From contig JAEWOJ010000051.1 of the NCBI GenBank assembly GCA_023399815.1, positions 1 through 27,364 of the forward strand: a DNA stretch of 27,364 nt, in the 5' to 3' direction. The stretch comes from Pseudomonadota bacterium (lineage in GTDB: Bacteria; Pseudomonadota; Gammaproteobacteria; Xanthomonadales; Xanthomonadaceae). A model generated the notes under the pieces. The model saw nothing but the letters and a program-made list of their open reading frames with translations. It was not told the DNA's origin and made no database searches. Below, one piece after another: positions 13,843-23,258 of the stretch (position 1 is the stretch's first letter; each line of letters begins with the position of its first letter). A program made the translations under genes and the position numbers.

Positions 13843-13950
13843 GCCGGCAAGTGTGCCCCGCTGCGCAGCGTCCGGCCATGGCCGCCTGAATGGCGGCGAA
13901 GCAGGGGCGCCTTTTTCACGCCTTCTCTACCCGACTGAATCTCATTGAAA

Positions 13951-13965
13951 TCTCAAAATTTGAGA
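13951..13965. promoter_or_regulatory. 15-base palindrome upstream of mraZ
   Basis: TCTCAAA-A-TTTGAGA is a perfect odd-centred palindrome in the AT-rich region before the dcw cluster. Size and symmetry suit a dimeric repressor site. The binding protein is unknown. Confidence 0.4.
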
Positions 13966-13978
13966 CGAAACAGCAACT

Positions 13979-13987
13979 TGTGGATAA
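13979..13987 (-). promoter_or_regulatory. Consensus DnaA box upstream of mraZ
   Basis: TGTGGATAA on the plus strand is the exact complement of the high-affinity DnaA box TTATCCACA. It lies about 70 bases before the predicted mraZ -35 and inside an ACTTGT...ACAAGT inverted repeat (13976-14000). Only one perfect box is seen here, so this is not an origin; it may link initiation factor level to division genes. Confidence 0.5.
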
Positions 13988-14057
13988 AGCTTGAACAAGT
14001 CTCTAAAGATCAGTGCAAGCCATTGATGTGAATGGCGATTTTGCTCGCGAAAAATTG

Positions 14058-14085
14058 TTGACAACCCTTTGCCCGCTGCTAAGGT
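14058..14085 (+). promoter_or_regulatory. Promoter of the dcw cluster (Pmra)
   Basis: TTGACA (14058-14063), a perfect -35, is followed after 16 bases by TAAGGT (14080-14085), which is preceded by TG in the extended -10 position (TGC). Transcription would start near 14092, leaving an 83-base leader before mraZ that holds the phased MraZ-type repeats. Surrounding DNA (13940-14130) is clearly AT-richer than the genes. Confidence 0.65.
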
Positions 14086-14094
14086 GGTCATCCG

Positions 14095-14129
14095 AGGGAA
14101 AACCGGGTTTTTTGTGGTTTTCCGTGGTT
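14095..14129 (+). promoter_or_regulatory. Phased repeats, candidate MraZ binding box
   Basis: Four GG-containing units recur at about 10-base spacing: AGGG (14095), CGGG (14104), TGGT (14115) and TGGT (14125), the last two inside GTGGTT. MraZ is known to bind direct TGGGN-type repeats with 10-base periodicity near its own promoter, contacting the same DNA face. Placement just after the predicted start site suits autorepression. The units are imperfect copies. Confidence 0.5.
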
Positions 14130-14174
14130 CAATGATTGCCCAAGCGACATCAGGCACTGACAGGTAGAGACGGC

Positions 14175-14621
14175 GTGTTTCAAGGCGAGACGGCCATCAC
14201 GGTTGACGACAAGGGACGCATGGCGGTGCCCACCGCCCATCGCGACCTGGTCGCGCGTGCCAGCGGCAACCGCCTTGTGCTCACCTACAACCCGTTCGAG
14301 GCCGGTTGCCTGTGGCTGTACGCCGAAAAGGAATGGGAGCGGGTGCGCGACGACGTGATGGCCAAGCCCAACACCCAGCGCGTGGTGCGCACCCTGCAGC
14401 AGAAGCTTGTCGGCTCGGCCGCCCATCTGGAACTGGATGGCAACGGCCGCATCAGCCTGCCGTCCAGCCACCGCAACGCGGTCGGCATCGAGAAGAAGGC
14501 GGTGCTGATGGGCATGGGCGACAAGTTCGAACTATGGAGCGAGCAAGCGCATCGCGCGCTGATCCAGCAGACGTTGTCTGACGGGGATCTGGGCGATGGG
14601 CTGCTCGATCTGAAGTTGTGA
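14175..14621 (+). CDS. mraZ: Transcriptional regulator MraZ
   Basis: MraZ is a ring-forming DNA-binding protein that represses the dcw promoter. The 148-residue product has the two SpoVT/AbrB-like half-barrels, each with a DxxGRxxxP motif: DDKGRMAVP near residue 10 and DGNGRISLP near residue 90. It also has FEAGCLWLYAEKEWE and GIEKKAVLMGMGDKFELW. The GTG at 14175 gives the invariant (V/M)FQGETAITVDDKGR start and has AGGTAGAGA upstream; the longer frame from 14136 adds unrelated residues. Its TGA overlaps the GTG of rsmH. Confidence 0.95.
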   Translation: MFQGETAITVDDKGRMAVPTAHRDLVARASGNRLVLTYNPFEAGCLWLYAEKEWERVRDDVMAKPNTQRVVRTLQQKLVGSAAHLELDGNGRISLPSSHRNAVGIEKKAVLMGMGDKFELWSEQAHRALIQQTLSDGDLGDGLLDLKL

Positions 14622-15694
14622 GCCGGGGTGCCCGGGTGCGCGGTGAAGCGCAGGCCGGTCACCCTCCGGTGTCGCAGCCGCCGGCGGCTCACCTGCCGGT
14701 GCTGTACACCCAGGTCCTGCAGGGCCTGAGGGTGATCGAGGATGGTACCTATCTGGACGGCACGTTCGGCCGTGGCGGCCACGCCGGCGGCGTGCTGCGC
14801 CAGCTCGGCCCGGACGGCCGCCTGCTGGTGATGGACAAGGACCCGGAAGCCATCGCCGTGGCGCAGCGCGATTTCGCGCCGGACCCGCGCGTGGCGATCT
14901 ACCGCGGCAGCTTCGCCGACCTGCTGGACTGGAGCGAGACCGCCGCCGGCCTGGACGGCGTGCTGTTCGACCTGGGCGTGTCCTCGCCGCAGCTGGACGT
15001 GGCCGAACGCGGTTTCAGCTTCGGCAAGGACGGTCCGCTGGACATGCGCATGGACCCGGACTCGGGCGAAAGCGCCGCGCAGTGGCTCAACCGCGCCGAC
15101 GAGCGCGAGATCGCCGACGTGCTGTGGACCTACGGCGAGGAACGCCAGAGCCGGCGCATCGCCCGTGCCGTCGTCGCCCGCCGCGCCAGCCAGCCGTTCG
15201 CGCGTACCGCCGAACTGGCCGAGCTGATCGCCTCGGTGATGCCGCGCGGCAAGGACAAGATCCACCCAGCCACGCGCAGCTTCCAGGCCATCCGCATCCA
15301 CATCAACCGCGAGCTGTCCGACCTCGAGGCCGGGCTGGACGCGGCGATGGCGCGGCTCAAGCCCGGCGGCCGGCTGGCGGTGATCAGCTTCCATTCGCTG
15401 GAAGACCGCATCGTCAAGCAGTTCATGAACCGCCACGCCAAGGCGCCGCCGAGCAACCGCCGGCTGCCCGAGGCGGTGGCGTTCGTGCCGACGCTGGACC
15501 TGGTCGGCGGCGCCATCAAGGCCGGGGACGACGAGCTGGCGGTCAATCCGCGCTCGCGCAGCGCGGTACTGCGGGTGGCGGAGAAGCGGGGAAGCGGGAA
15601 GGGGGAGGCGGAGGCGGGAGTGAAGCTTCCCCGCGATCCGTCATTCCCCGTTCCCCGTTCCCCGTCCCCCGCCTCCAGCGGAGGCACTCCGTGA
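14618..15694 (+). CDS. rsmH: 16S rRNA (cytosine(1402)-N(4))-methyltransferase
   Basis: RsmH methylates N4 of C1402 in 16S rRNA. Core motifs are HLPVLYTQVLQGL, the AdoMet-binding YLDGTFGRGGHAGGVL, GVLFDLGVSSPQLD, FQAIRIHINREL and RLAVISFHSLEDRIVKQF, with the usual end RSRSAVLRVAEK at about residue 323. A further 35 residues (324-358) follow, encoded by G-rich then C-rich repeat DNA (15581-15675), and are not part of the family core. The GTG at 14618 overlaps the mraZ stop (GTGA); a GTG at 14669, starting at SQPPAAHLPV, is a possible shorter alternative. The stop overlaps the ftsL start. Confidence 0.95.
   Translation: MSRGARVRGEAQAGHPPVSQPPAAHLPVLYTQVLQGLRVIEDGTYLDGTFGRGGHAGGVLRQLGPDGRLLVMDKDPEAIAVAQRDFAPDPRVAIYRGSFADLLDWSETAAGLDGVLFDLGVSSPQLDVAERGFSFGKDGPLDMRMDPDSGESAAQWLNRADEREIADVLWTYGEERQSRRIARAVVARRASQPFARTAELAELIASVMPRGKDKIHPATRSFQAIRIHINRELSDLEAGLDAAMARLKPGGRLAVISFHSLEDRIVKQFMNRHAKAPPSNRRLPEAVAFVPTLDLVGGAIKAGDDELAVNPRSRSAVLRVAEKRGSGKGEAEAGVKLPRDPSFPVPRSPSPASSGGTP
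15581..15675. repeat. GGGGAA-rich/TTCCCC-rich inverted repeat inside the end of rsmH (class D)
   Basis: Purine-rich GCGGGGAAGCGGGAAGGGGG (from about 15585) is followed after some 45 bases by CATTCCCCGTTCCCCGTTCC (from 15642), so the two strands can pair as an imperfect hairpin. Related sequence occurs inside murF (20742-20785) and at the end of murG (24398-24547). It is translated as the C-terminal tail of RsmH. Confidence 0.75.
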
Positions 15695-15954
15695 GCCGCC
15701 TGCTGCTGGTGGTGCTGCTGGCCTGCACGATCGCCTCGGCGATCGGCGTGGTGTTCATGCGCCACCGCCATCGCCAGCTGTTCGTCGAACTGTCGCGGCT
15801 GGAACATGCGCGCGACGAGCTCAACATCGAATTCGGCCGCCTGCAGCTGGAGCAGGCGACGCTGGCCCAGGCCACGCGCGTGGACCAGGAAGCGCGCGGC
15901 CGCCTGGGCATGAAGTTCCCGGAAGCCGGCGACATCGTGGTGGTGCGGCCATGA
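15691..15954 (+). CDS. ftsL: Cell division protein FtsL
   Basis: FtsL forms the FtsQLB complex that activates septal peptidoglycan synthesis. The 87-residue protein has a very short cytoplasmic end, one transmembrane helix (LLLVVLLACTIASAIGVVFM, about residues 4-23), and a periplasmic coiled coil (LFVELSRLEHARDELNIEFG). It ends with LGMKFPEAGDIVVV, typical of the family. The GTG at 15691 overlaps the rsmH TGA (GTGA) and follows GGAGG (15680-15684). This is a short form compared with E. coli FtsL (121 residues). Confidence 0.92.
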   Translation: MSRLLLVVLLACTIASAIGVVFMRHRHRQLFVELSRLEHARDELNIEFGRLQLEQATLAQATRVDQEARGRLGMKFPEAGDIVVVRP

Positions 15955-16073
15955 CGAAGCGGCAGGACAGCCGTTTTGCACGGCGAAGCCGCCCGCAGGG
16001 TGGCGCAGGGCCGGTTTGTGCTCCTGCAAAACCGGCATTCCCGCCGTCCATGGCGGTCAGAGGTGCGCCATGA
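15951..16073 (+). CDS. Candidate 40-residue ORF bridging ftsL and ftsI
   Basis: An ATG at 15951 overlaps the ftsL TGA as ATGA and the frame runs 40 codons to a TGA that overlaps the ftsI ATG, again as ATGA. The product is basic and proline-rich (MTKRQDSRFARRSRPQGGAG...), with no membrane segment and no family I recognise. The DNA also contains a GCCGGTTT/AAACCGGC hairpin (16010-16036), so the gap may be an inserted palindrome that happens to remain open. If translated, it would keep ribosomes coupled between the two division genes. Confidence 0.3.
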   Translation: MTKRQDSRFARRSRPQGGAGPVCAPAKPAFPPSMAVRGAP

Positions 16074-17925
16074 ACGCGCCCCGCCGCAATCGCAACCGCA
16101 GCCAGTTCAACCTGCGCAACCGCATGCTGATGGTCGGCGCGGGGCTGGGCCTGTGCGCGGTGACCCTGGTCGGCCGTGCGGCCTACGTGCAGCTGATCAA
16201 CAGCGATTTCTACCAGCGCCAGGGCGAGGCGCGCTACCTGCGCGAAGTGCCCATCGCCACCTCGCGCGGCATGATCACCGACCGCAACGGCGAGCCGGTG
16301 GCGGTGTCCACGCCGGTGGCCTCGATCTGGGTCAACCCGCGGGAACTGCTGCGCGCGCCCGAGCGCATCCCCGAGCTGGCGCAGGCGCTGTCGCTGCCGG
16401 TGGACGAGCTGACCGCCAAGCTGACGCAGAAGGCCGACAAGGAGTTCATGTACCTGCGCCGCCGGATGAACCCGGACGTGGCCGAGCAGGTCGTCGCGCG
16501 GAAGATCCCCGGCGTGTTCGCGCAGCGCGAGTTCCGTCGCTACTACCCGCAGGGCGAGGCGATGGCGCATGTGCTGGGCTTCACCAACATCGACGACCAC
16601 GGCCAGGAAGGCCTGGAGCTGGCCTTCGACGAATGGCTGCGCGGCAAGCCCGGCGCCAAGAAGGTGATCCGCGACCGCAAGGGCGCGATCGTGGAGAGCA
16701 TCGACCTGGTGCGTCCGGCCGAACCCGGCAAGGACCTGACCCTGAGCATCGACCGCCGCATCCAGTTCCTGGCCATGCGCGAGCTGCGCAACGCGGTCAC
16801 CGCGAACCAGGCTGCCGGCGGCTCCGTCGTGATCATGGACGTGGCCACCGGCGAGGTGCTGGCCATGGTCAATCTGCCGACCTACAACCCGAATTCGATC
16901 GGTGGCGCCCCCCCGGACACGCGCCGCAACCGCGCCGTGACCGACCTGGTCGAACCGGGTTCGACGATGAAGCCGCTGACCGTGGCCACCGCGCTGCAGA
17001 ACCACGTGGTCACCCCGGACACCATCATCGACACCAATCCCGGCTACCTGACGCTGGGCCGCTACACCATCCGCGACGTGCCGCGGAACAACGGCGTGCT
17101 CAACGTCACCGGCGTGATCACCCGCAGCTCCAACATCGGCGCGGCCAAGATCGTCGCGCGCCTGCCGGACCAGACCTTCTACGACTCGGTGCGCGCCTTC
17201 GGCTACGGCGCGGCGCCGCACAGCGGTTTCCCCGGCGAATCGACGGGCGTGGTGCCGGTGCCGGGCAGCCCCGGCTGGTACGGCACCACCAAGACCACCA
17301 TGTCCTACGGCTACGGCCTGAATGTGACGCCGCTGCAGATCGCGCAGGCGTACTCGGCGCTGGCCAACGGCGGCCGCGTGATCCAGCCGACCTTCGTCAA
17401 GGGCCAGCACAACGAGGCGCGCCAGGTCATCGACCCGGCCGTCGCCCGGGAAGTGGTGCGGATGATGGAAACGGTGGTGACCCAGGGCGGCGCCAAGGGC
17501 GCGGCGATCCTCGGCTACCACGTCGCCGGCAAGACCGGCACCGCGCGCAAGAACGGCCCCAACGGCTACGAGCGTGGCCACTACAACCTGCTGTTCGCCG
17601 GCGTGGTGCCGGCCACCAACCCGCGCTTCGCCGCGGTGATCGTGGTCAACGACCCGCGCGGCTCGTTGCAGTACGGCGGCCTGGTGTCCGCGCCGGTGTT
17701 CCACCACGTGATGGAAGGCACGCTGCGCCTGATGGACGTGCCGCCGGACGACATCCAGTCGTGGCTGGCGGCGCAGGCGGCGGGCAAGGTCGGCGGCAAT
17801 CCGGTCGGCAACCCGGCGGTGCTGCCGGTGCCGCAGGATCCGGCCGAGCCCAACGTCGAGGCCGAATTCGACGCCGCCATGCCGACCGCCATCGCGCCGC
17901 AGCCTGCTCCGCAGGAGGCGCGCCA

Positions 17926-17929
<4 letters not shown>
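16070..17929 (+). CDS. ftsI: Septal peptidoglycan transpeptidase FtsI (PBP3)
   Basis: FtsI crosslinks septal peptidoglycan and works with FtsW. The 619-residue protein has a short basic cytoplasmic end, one membrane anchor (about 19-38, MLMVGAGLGLCAVTLVGRAA), the dimerisation domain with RGMITDRNGEPVA, then the transpeptidase domain. Active-site motifs are Ser298-T-M-Lys301 (GSTMK), Ser353-S-Asn355 and Lys488-Thr-Gly490 (AGKTGTARK). The ATG at 16070 follows AGAGGTG. The C-terminal 40 residues are an Ala/Pro-rich tail. The stop overlaps the murE start (ATGA). Confidence 0.97.
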
Positions 17930-19436
<1,507 letters not shown>

Positions 19437-19440
<4 letters not shown>

Positions 19441-20876
19441 AGCGCACTCCGCTGTCGCTGATCGCGCACTGGGCCGGCGGCCAGATCCACGGCGACGACG
19501 TGGCCATCGACGCCATCGGCAACGATACCCGCACGCTGGTGCCGGGCAGCCTGTACGTGGCCCTGCGCGGCGAGCGCTTCGACGGCCACGACTTCGCCGC
19601 CAATGCGCTGGAACAGGGCGCCAGCGCGCTGCTGGTGGATCGCCTGCTGCCGCTGGACGTGCCGCAGGTGGTGGTCGCCGACACCGAGCAGGCGCTGGCG
19701 AGGATCGCCACCGCCGTGCAGCGCGACCGCGCCACGCGCGTGTTCGCCATCACCGGCAGCAACGGCAAGACCAGCGTCAAGACCCTGCTGCTGGCGATCC
19801 TGGAGCATGTGGCCGCGGTCGAGGGCCGCCGGGTCTACGCCACGCCGGGCAACCGCAACAACGAGATCGGCATGCCGCTGGCGGTGATCGACGCGCCCGA
19901 GGATGCCGACTTCGCCATCTACGAGATGGGCACCGGCAAGCCGGGCGACATCGCCTACCTGACCGCCATCGCCGCGCCGGACGTGGCCATCGTCAACAAC
20001 GTCGCGCCCGCGCACCTGGAGCGCATGGGCAGCCTGCTGGAGATCGCCAACACCAAGGCAGCGGTCTACGACGACCTGCGCGACGGCGGCGTGGCCGTGG
20101 TCAACGCCGACGATGCGTTCGCCCCGTACTTCGCCGGGCGCGCCGGTACGCACCGCGTGATCCGCTTCGGCCTGGAGGCCAGCGCCGACGTCACCGCCGG
20201 CGGCATCGTGCTGGCCGAGGCCGGCTCGCGCTTCCGCCTGCGCACGCCGCAGGGCGAGGCCGACGTGGCGTTGCAGCAGCCCGGCCGCCACAACGTGCTC
20301 AACGCGCTGGCCGCCGCGTCGCTGGCGCTGGCCGCCGGCATCGCATTGCCGCGGGTCGCCGAAGGCCTGGCGCAGGCGCGCCCGGTCGCCGGCCGCCAGG
20401 TCGCGTACGTGCTGCCCAGCGGCGCGGTGCTGGTCGACGACAGCTACAACGCCAACCCGGGCTCGCTGGCCGCGGCGATCGCCGCGCTGGCCGCGGGCAA
20501 GGAAGAGGGCTGGCTGGTGCTGGGCGACATGCGCGAACTCGGCCCCGACGCGCAGGCGCTGCACGCGCAGGCCGGCATGCGGGCGCGCGAGGCCGGCTTG
20601 AAGCGCCTCTATACGCTGGGGCCGCTGAGCGAGGCCGCGGCACAGGCCTTCGGCGAAGGTGCGCGGCACTTCGAATCGCATGCGGCCCTGGCTGCGGCGT
20701 TGATTGCCGATCTGTCCGCCACGGGCGCGGTCCCGCCGTCGCCCGAGAACGGCCATTCCCCATTCCCTGTTCCCCGTTCCCCGCGCGTCCTGGTCAAGGG
20801 CTCGCGCGGCAGCGCCATGGACAAGATCGTGACCGCGCTGCTCAAGCGCGGCGAGGACACACCGCATGTTGCTTGA
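19437..20876 (+). CDS. murF: UDP-MurNAc-tripeptide:D-Ala-D-Ala ligase
   Basis: MurF attaches D-Ala-D-Ala to complete the UDP-MurNAc-pentapeptide. The 479-residue protein has the P-loop ITGSNGKTSVKT (Lys111), TPGNRNNEIGMPLAVI, EMGTGKPGDIAYLTAIAAPD, NNVAPAHLERMGSLLEIANTKA, HNVLNALAAASLA and VLVDDSYNANPGSL, then LGDMRELGPDA. Before the final VLVKGSRGSAMDKIV it carries a run of about 14 residues (436-449, PENGHSPFPVPRSP) encoded by TTCCCC-type repeat DNA, likely in a surface loop of the C-terminal domain. It overlaps mraY by 11 bases. Confidence 0.96.
20742..20785. repeat. TTCCCC-type repeat arm inside murF (class D)
   Basis: CATTCCCCATTCCCTGTTCC followed by CCGTTCCCC (20754-20782) matches the pyrimidine-rich arm found at the ends of rsmH and murG. 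Only this arm is present. It is in frame and adds residues ahead of the conserved last MurF motif. Confidence 0.7.
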
Positions 20877-21951
20877 ACTGGCCCGTTGGCTGCAGCAACT
20901 GGACGACCTGTTCCGGCTGTTCAACTACCTCACCTTCCGCGGCATCCTCGCCGCGCTGACCGCGCTCGGCCTGTCGCTGTGGCTCGGCCCGGCCGCGATC
21001 CGCCGCCTGGCCCAGCTCAAGGGCGGCCAGCCGATCCGCAAGGACGGCCCGCAGTCGCACTTCTCCAAGGCCGGCACGCCGACCATGGGCGGCGGCCTGA
21101 TCCTGCTGTCGGTGCTGCTGTCGGTGCTGCTGTGGGGCGACCTGCGCAACCGCTACGTGTGGCTGGTGATGGCGGTGATGCTGTGCTTCGGCGCCATCGG
21201 CTGGTACGACGACTGGATCAAGATCGCAAAACGCGACCCCAATGGCCTGAAGTCGCGCTGGAAGTACCTGCTGCAGTCGATCTTCGGCCTCGGCGCCGGC
21301 CTGTTCCTGTTCCATACCGCCGACGTGCCGGCGGCGCTGACCCTGTACATCCCGATGTTCAAGTCCATCGCGCTGCCGCTGGCCGGGATCAGCTTCGTGG
21401 CGATCGCCTACTTCTGGATCGTCGGCTTCTCCAATGCGGTCAACCTGACCGACGGCCTGGATGGCCTGGCGATCATGCCGACCGTGCTGGTCGCCTGCGC
21501 GCTGGGCGTGTTCGCCTACGCCTCGGGCAACGCGGTGTTCTCCAGCTACCTGCAGATCCCGCAGATCCCGGGCGCGGGCGAGCTGGTCATCATCTGCGCG
21601 GCCATCGCCGGCGCCGGCCTCGGCTTCCTGTGGTTCAACACCTACCCGGCGATGGTGTTCATGGGCGACGTCGGCGCGCTGGCGCTGGGCGCGGTGCTGG
21701 GCACCATCGCGGTGATCGTGCGCCAGGAACTGGTGCTGGTGGTGATGGGCGGCGTGTTCGTGATCGAGACGCTGTCGGTGATGATCCAGGTGGCCAGCTT
21801 CAAGCTGACCGGCAAGCGCGTGTTCCGCATGGCGCCGATCCACCACCACTTCGAACTGAAGGGCTGGCCGGAGCCGCGGGTGATCGTGCGCTTCTGGATC
21901 ATCTCGGTGGTGCTGGTGCTGATCGGCCTGGCGACGCTGAAGGTGCGCTGA
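20866..21951 (+). CDS. mraY: Phospho-N-acetylmuramoyl-pentapeptide transferase
   Basis: MraY transfers phospho-MurNAc-pentapeptide to undecaprenyl phosphate in the inner membrane, making lipid I. The 361-residue, ten-helix protein shows GPQSHFSKAGTPTMGG, the catalytic pair Asp115-Asp116 (WYDDWIKI), NLTDGLDGLA with Asp196, FMGDVGALALG with Asp268, and PIHHHFELKGWPE with His326-328. Length and residue spacing match E. coli MraY almost exactly. Its start lies 11 bases inside murF and its stop overlaps ftsW as TGATG. The usual next gene, murD, is missing. Confidence 0.98.
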   Translation: MLLELARWLQQLDDLFRLFNYLTFRGILAALTALGLSLWLGPAAIRRLAQLKGGQPIRKDGPQSHFSKAGTPTMGGGLILLSVLLSVLLWGDLRNRYVWLVMAVMLCFGAIGWYDDWIKIAKRDPNGLKSRWKYLLQSIFGLGAGLFLFHTADVPAALTLYIPMFKSIALPLAGISFVAIAYFWIVGFSNAVNLTDGLDGLAIMPTVLVACALGVFAYASGNAVFSSYLQIPQIPGAGELVIICAAIAGAGLGFLWFNTYPAMVFMGDVGALALGAVLGTIAVIVRQELVLVVMGGVFVIETLSVMIQVASFKLTGKRVFRMAPIHHHFELKGWPEPRVIVRFWIISVVLVLIGLATLKVR

Positions 21952-23258
21952 TGGACGACCACGCGCGCCAGGCGACACGGCTCGAGGCGATCGGCGGCCA
22001 CTACGACAGGTGGCTGCTGGGCGCCGCCGTGGCGCTGGCGTCGCTGGGCATCGTGATGGTGGCGTCCAGCTCCATCGCGCTGACCCAGAGCCCGTTCTAC
22101 TACCTCAACCGCCACGTGCTGTTCATCGCCATCGGCGTGGTGCTGGCGGCGGTGGCGATGAAGGTGGAACTGCGCGAGGTCGAGAAGTACAACCACCTGC
22201 TGCTGCTGGGCTGCTTCGCACTGCTGGTGGTGGTGTTCGTGCCGGGCCTGGGCAGCACCGTCAACGGCGCGCGCCGCTGGATCAACCTGGGCTTCTCCAA
22301 GTTCCAGACGGTCGAAGCGGTCAAGGTGCTGTACATCGTCTGGCTGTCCAGCTACCTGGTGCGCTTCCGCGACGAGGTCAACGCCACCTGGCAGGCGATG
22401 CTCAAGCCGGTGGGCGTGGTCGGCGTGCTGGTCGGCCTGCTGCTGCAGCAGCCGGACTTCGGTTCGTCGATGCTGCTGCTGGGCATCACCACCTGCATGC
22501 TGGTGCTCGGTGGCGCACAGCTCAAGCGCATCGTCCTGCCGGTGCTGCTGATGCTGCCGGCGCTGGTGCTGCTGGTGATCTTCGAGCCCTACCGCATGCG
22601 CCGCGTCACCTCGTTCATGGACCCGTGGGAAGACCAGCTGGGATCGGGCTACCAGCTGTCCAACGCGCTGATGGCGATCGGCCGCGGCGAGTGGACCGGC
22701 GTCGGCCTGGGCGCGTCGATCCAGAAGCTCAACTACCTGCCCGAATCGCATACCGACTTCATCTTCTCGGTGATCGCCGAGGAACTGGGCTTCGCCGGCG
22801 TGTGCACGATCATCGCGCTGTACGCGCTGCTGGTCGGCCGCGCGTTCTGGCTGGGCATGCGCTGCATCGAGATGCGCCGCCATTTCTCCGGCTACATCGC
22901 GTTCGGCATCGGCCTGTGGATCGGCCTGCAGACCTTCGTGTCGATCGGCGTGAACCTGGGCATGCTGCCGACCAAGGGCCTGACCCTGCCGCTGATTTCG
23001 TCCGGCGGTTCCAGCGTGATGATGACCTGCGTGGCCATCGGCGTGCTGCTGCGCGTGTCGTGGGAATACAACCGCGCGGTGCGCCGCCAGGAAGTGCGCG
23101 AGGACATCGACGTGGCCGACGCGCCGGCCGCCGACGCGGCGGCACCGGTCGAGCCGAATACCGCCAGCGCGATCGCCGCGGCCATGCAGGCCAGCGCCGC
23201 GCGCGGCACCAGCCGCATGCAGCAGCGGGTCGAGCCCACGTTCGGGAGGATCGCTTGA
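21951..23258 (+). CDS. ftsW: Septal peptidoglycan glycosyltransferase FtsW (SEDS family)
   Basis: FtsW polymerises glycan strands at the septum in complex with FtsI. The 435-residue membrane protein has SEDS signatures: VNGARRWINLG, LLQQPDFGSSMLL, LPESHTDFIFSVIAEELGFAG with the conserved extracytoplasmic Asp269, and NLGMLPTKGLTLPLISSGGSS. About ten membrane helices are evident. A hydrophilic C-terminal tail of about 65 residues rich in Ala/Asp follows the last helix. The start overlaps the mraY stop and the stop overlaps the murG start, both TGATG. Confidence 0.97.
   Translation: MDDHARQATRLEAIGGHYDRWLLGAAVALASLGIVMVASSSIALTQSPFYYLNRHVLFIAIGVVLAAVAMKVELREVEKYNHLLLLGCFALLVVVFVPGLGSTVNGARRWINLGFSKFQTVEAVKVLYIVWLSSYLVRFRDEVNATWQAMLKPVGVVGVLVGLLLQQPDFGSSMLLLGITTCMLVLGGAQLKRIVLPVLLMLPALVLLVIFEPYRMRRVTSFMDPWEDQLGSGYQLSNALMAIGRGEWTGVGLGASIQKLNYLPESHTDFIFSVIAEELGFAGVCTIIALYALLVGRAFWLGMRCIEMRRHFSGYIAFGIGLWIGLQTFVSIGVNLGMLPTKGLTLPLISSGGSSVMMTCVAIGVLLRVSWEYNRAVRRQEVREDIDVADAPAADAAAPVEPNTASAIAAAMQASAARGTSRMQQRVEPTFGRIA

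Noticed and set aside
13976..14130. Replication origin near mraZ
   Set aside because: Only one consensus DnaA box is seen and there is no dnaA, gidA or parAB context.
14136..14174. Longer mraZ start
   Set aside because: Translating from 14136 adds residues absent from the MraZ family; the GTG at 14175 gives the conserved FQGETAITVDDKGR start.
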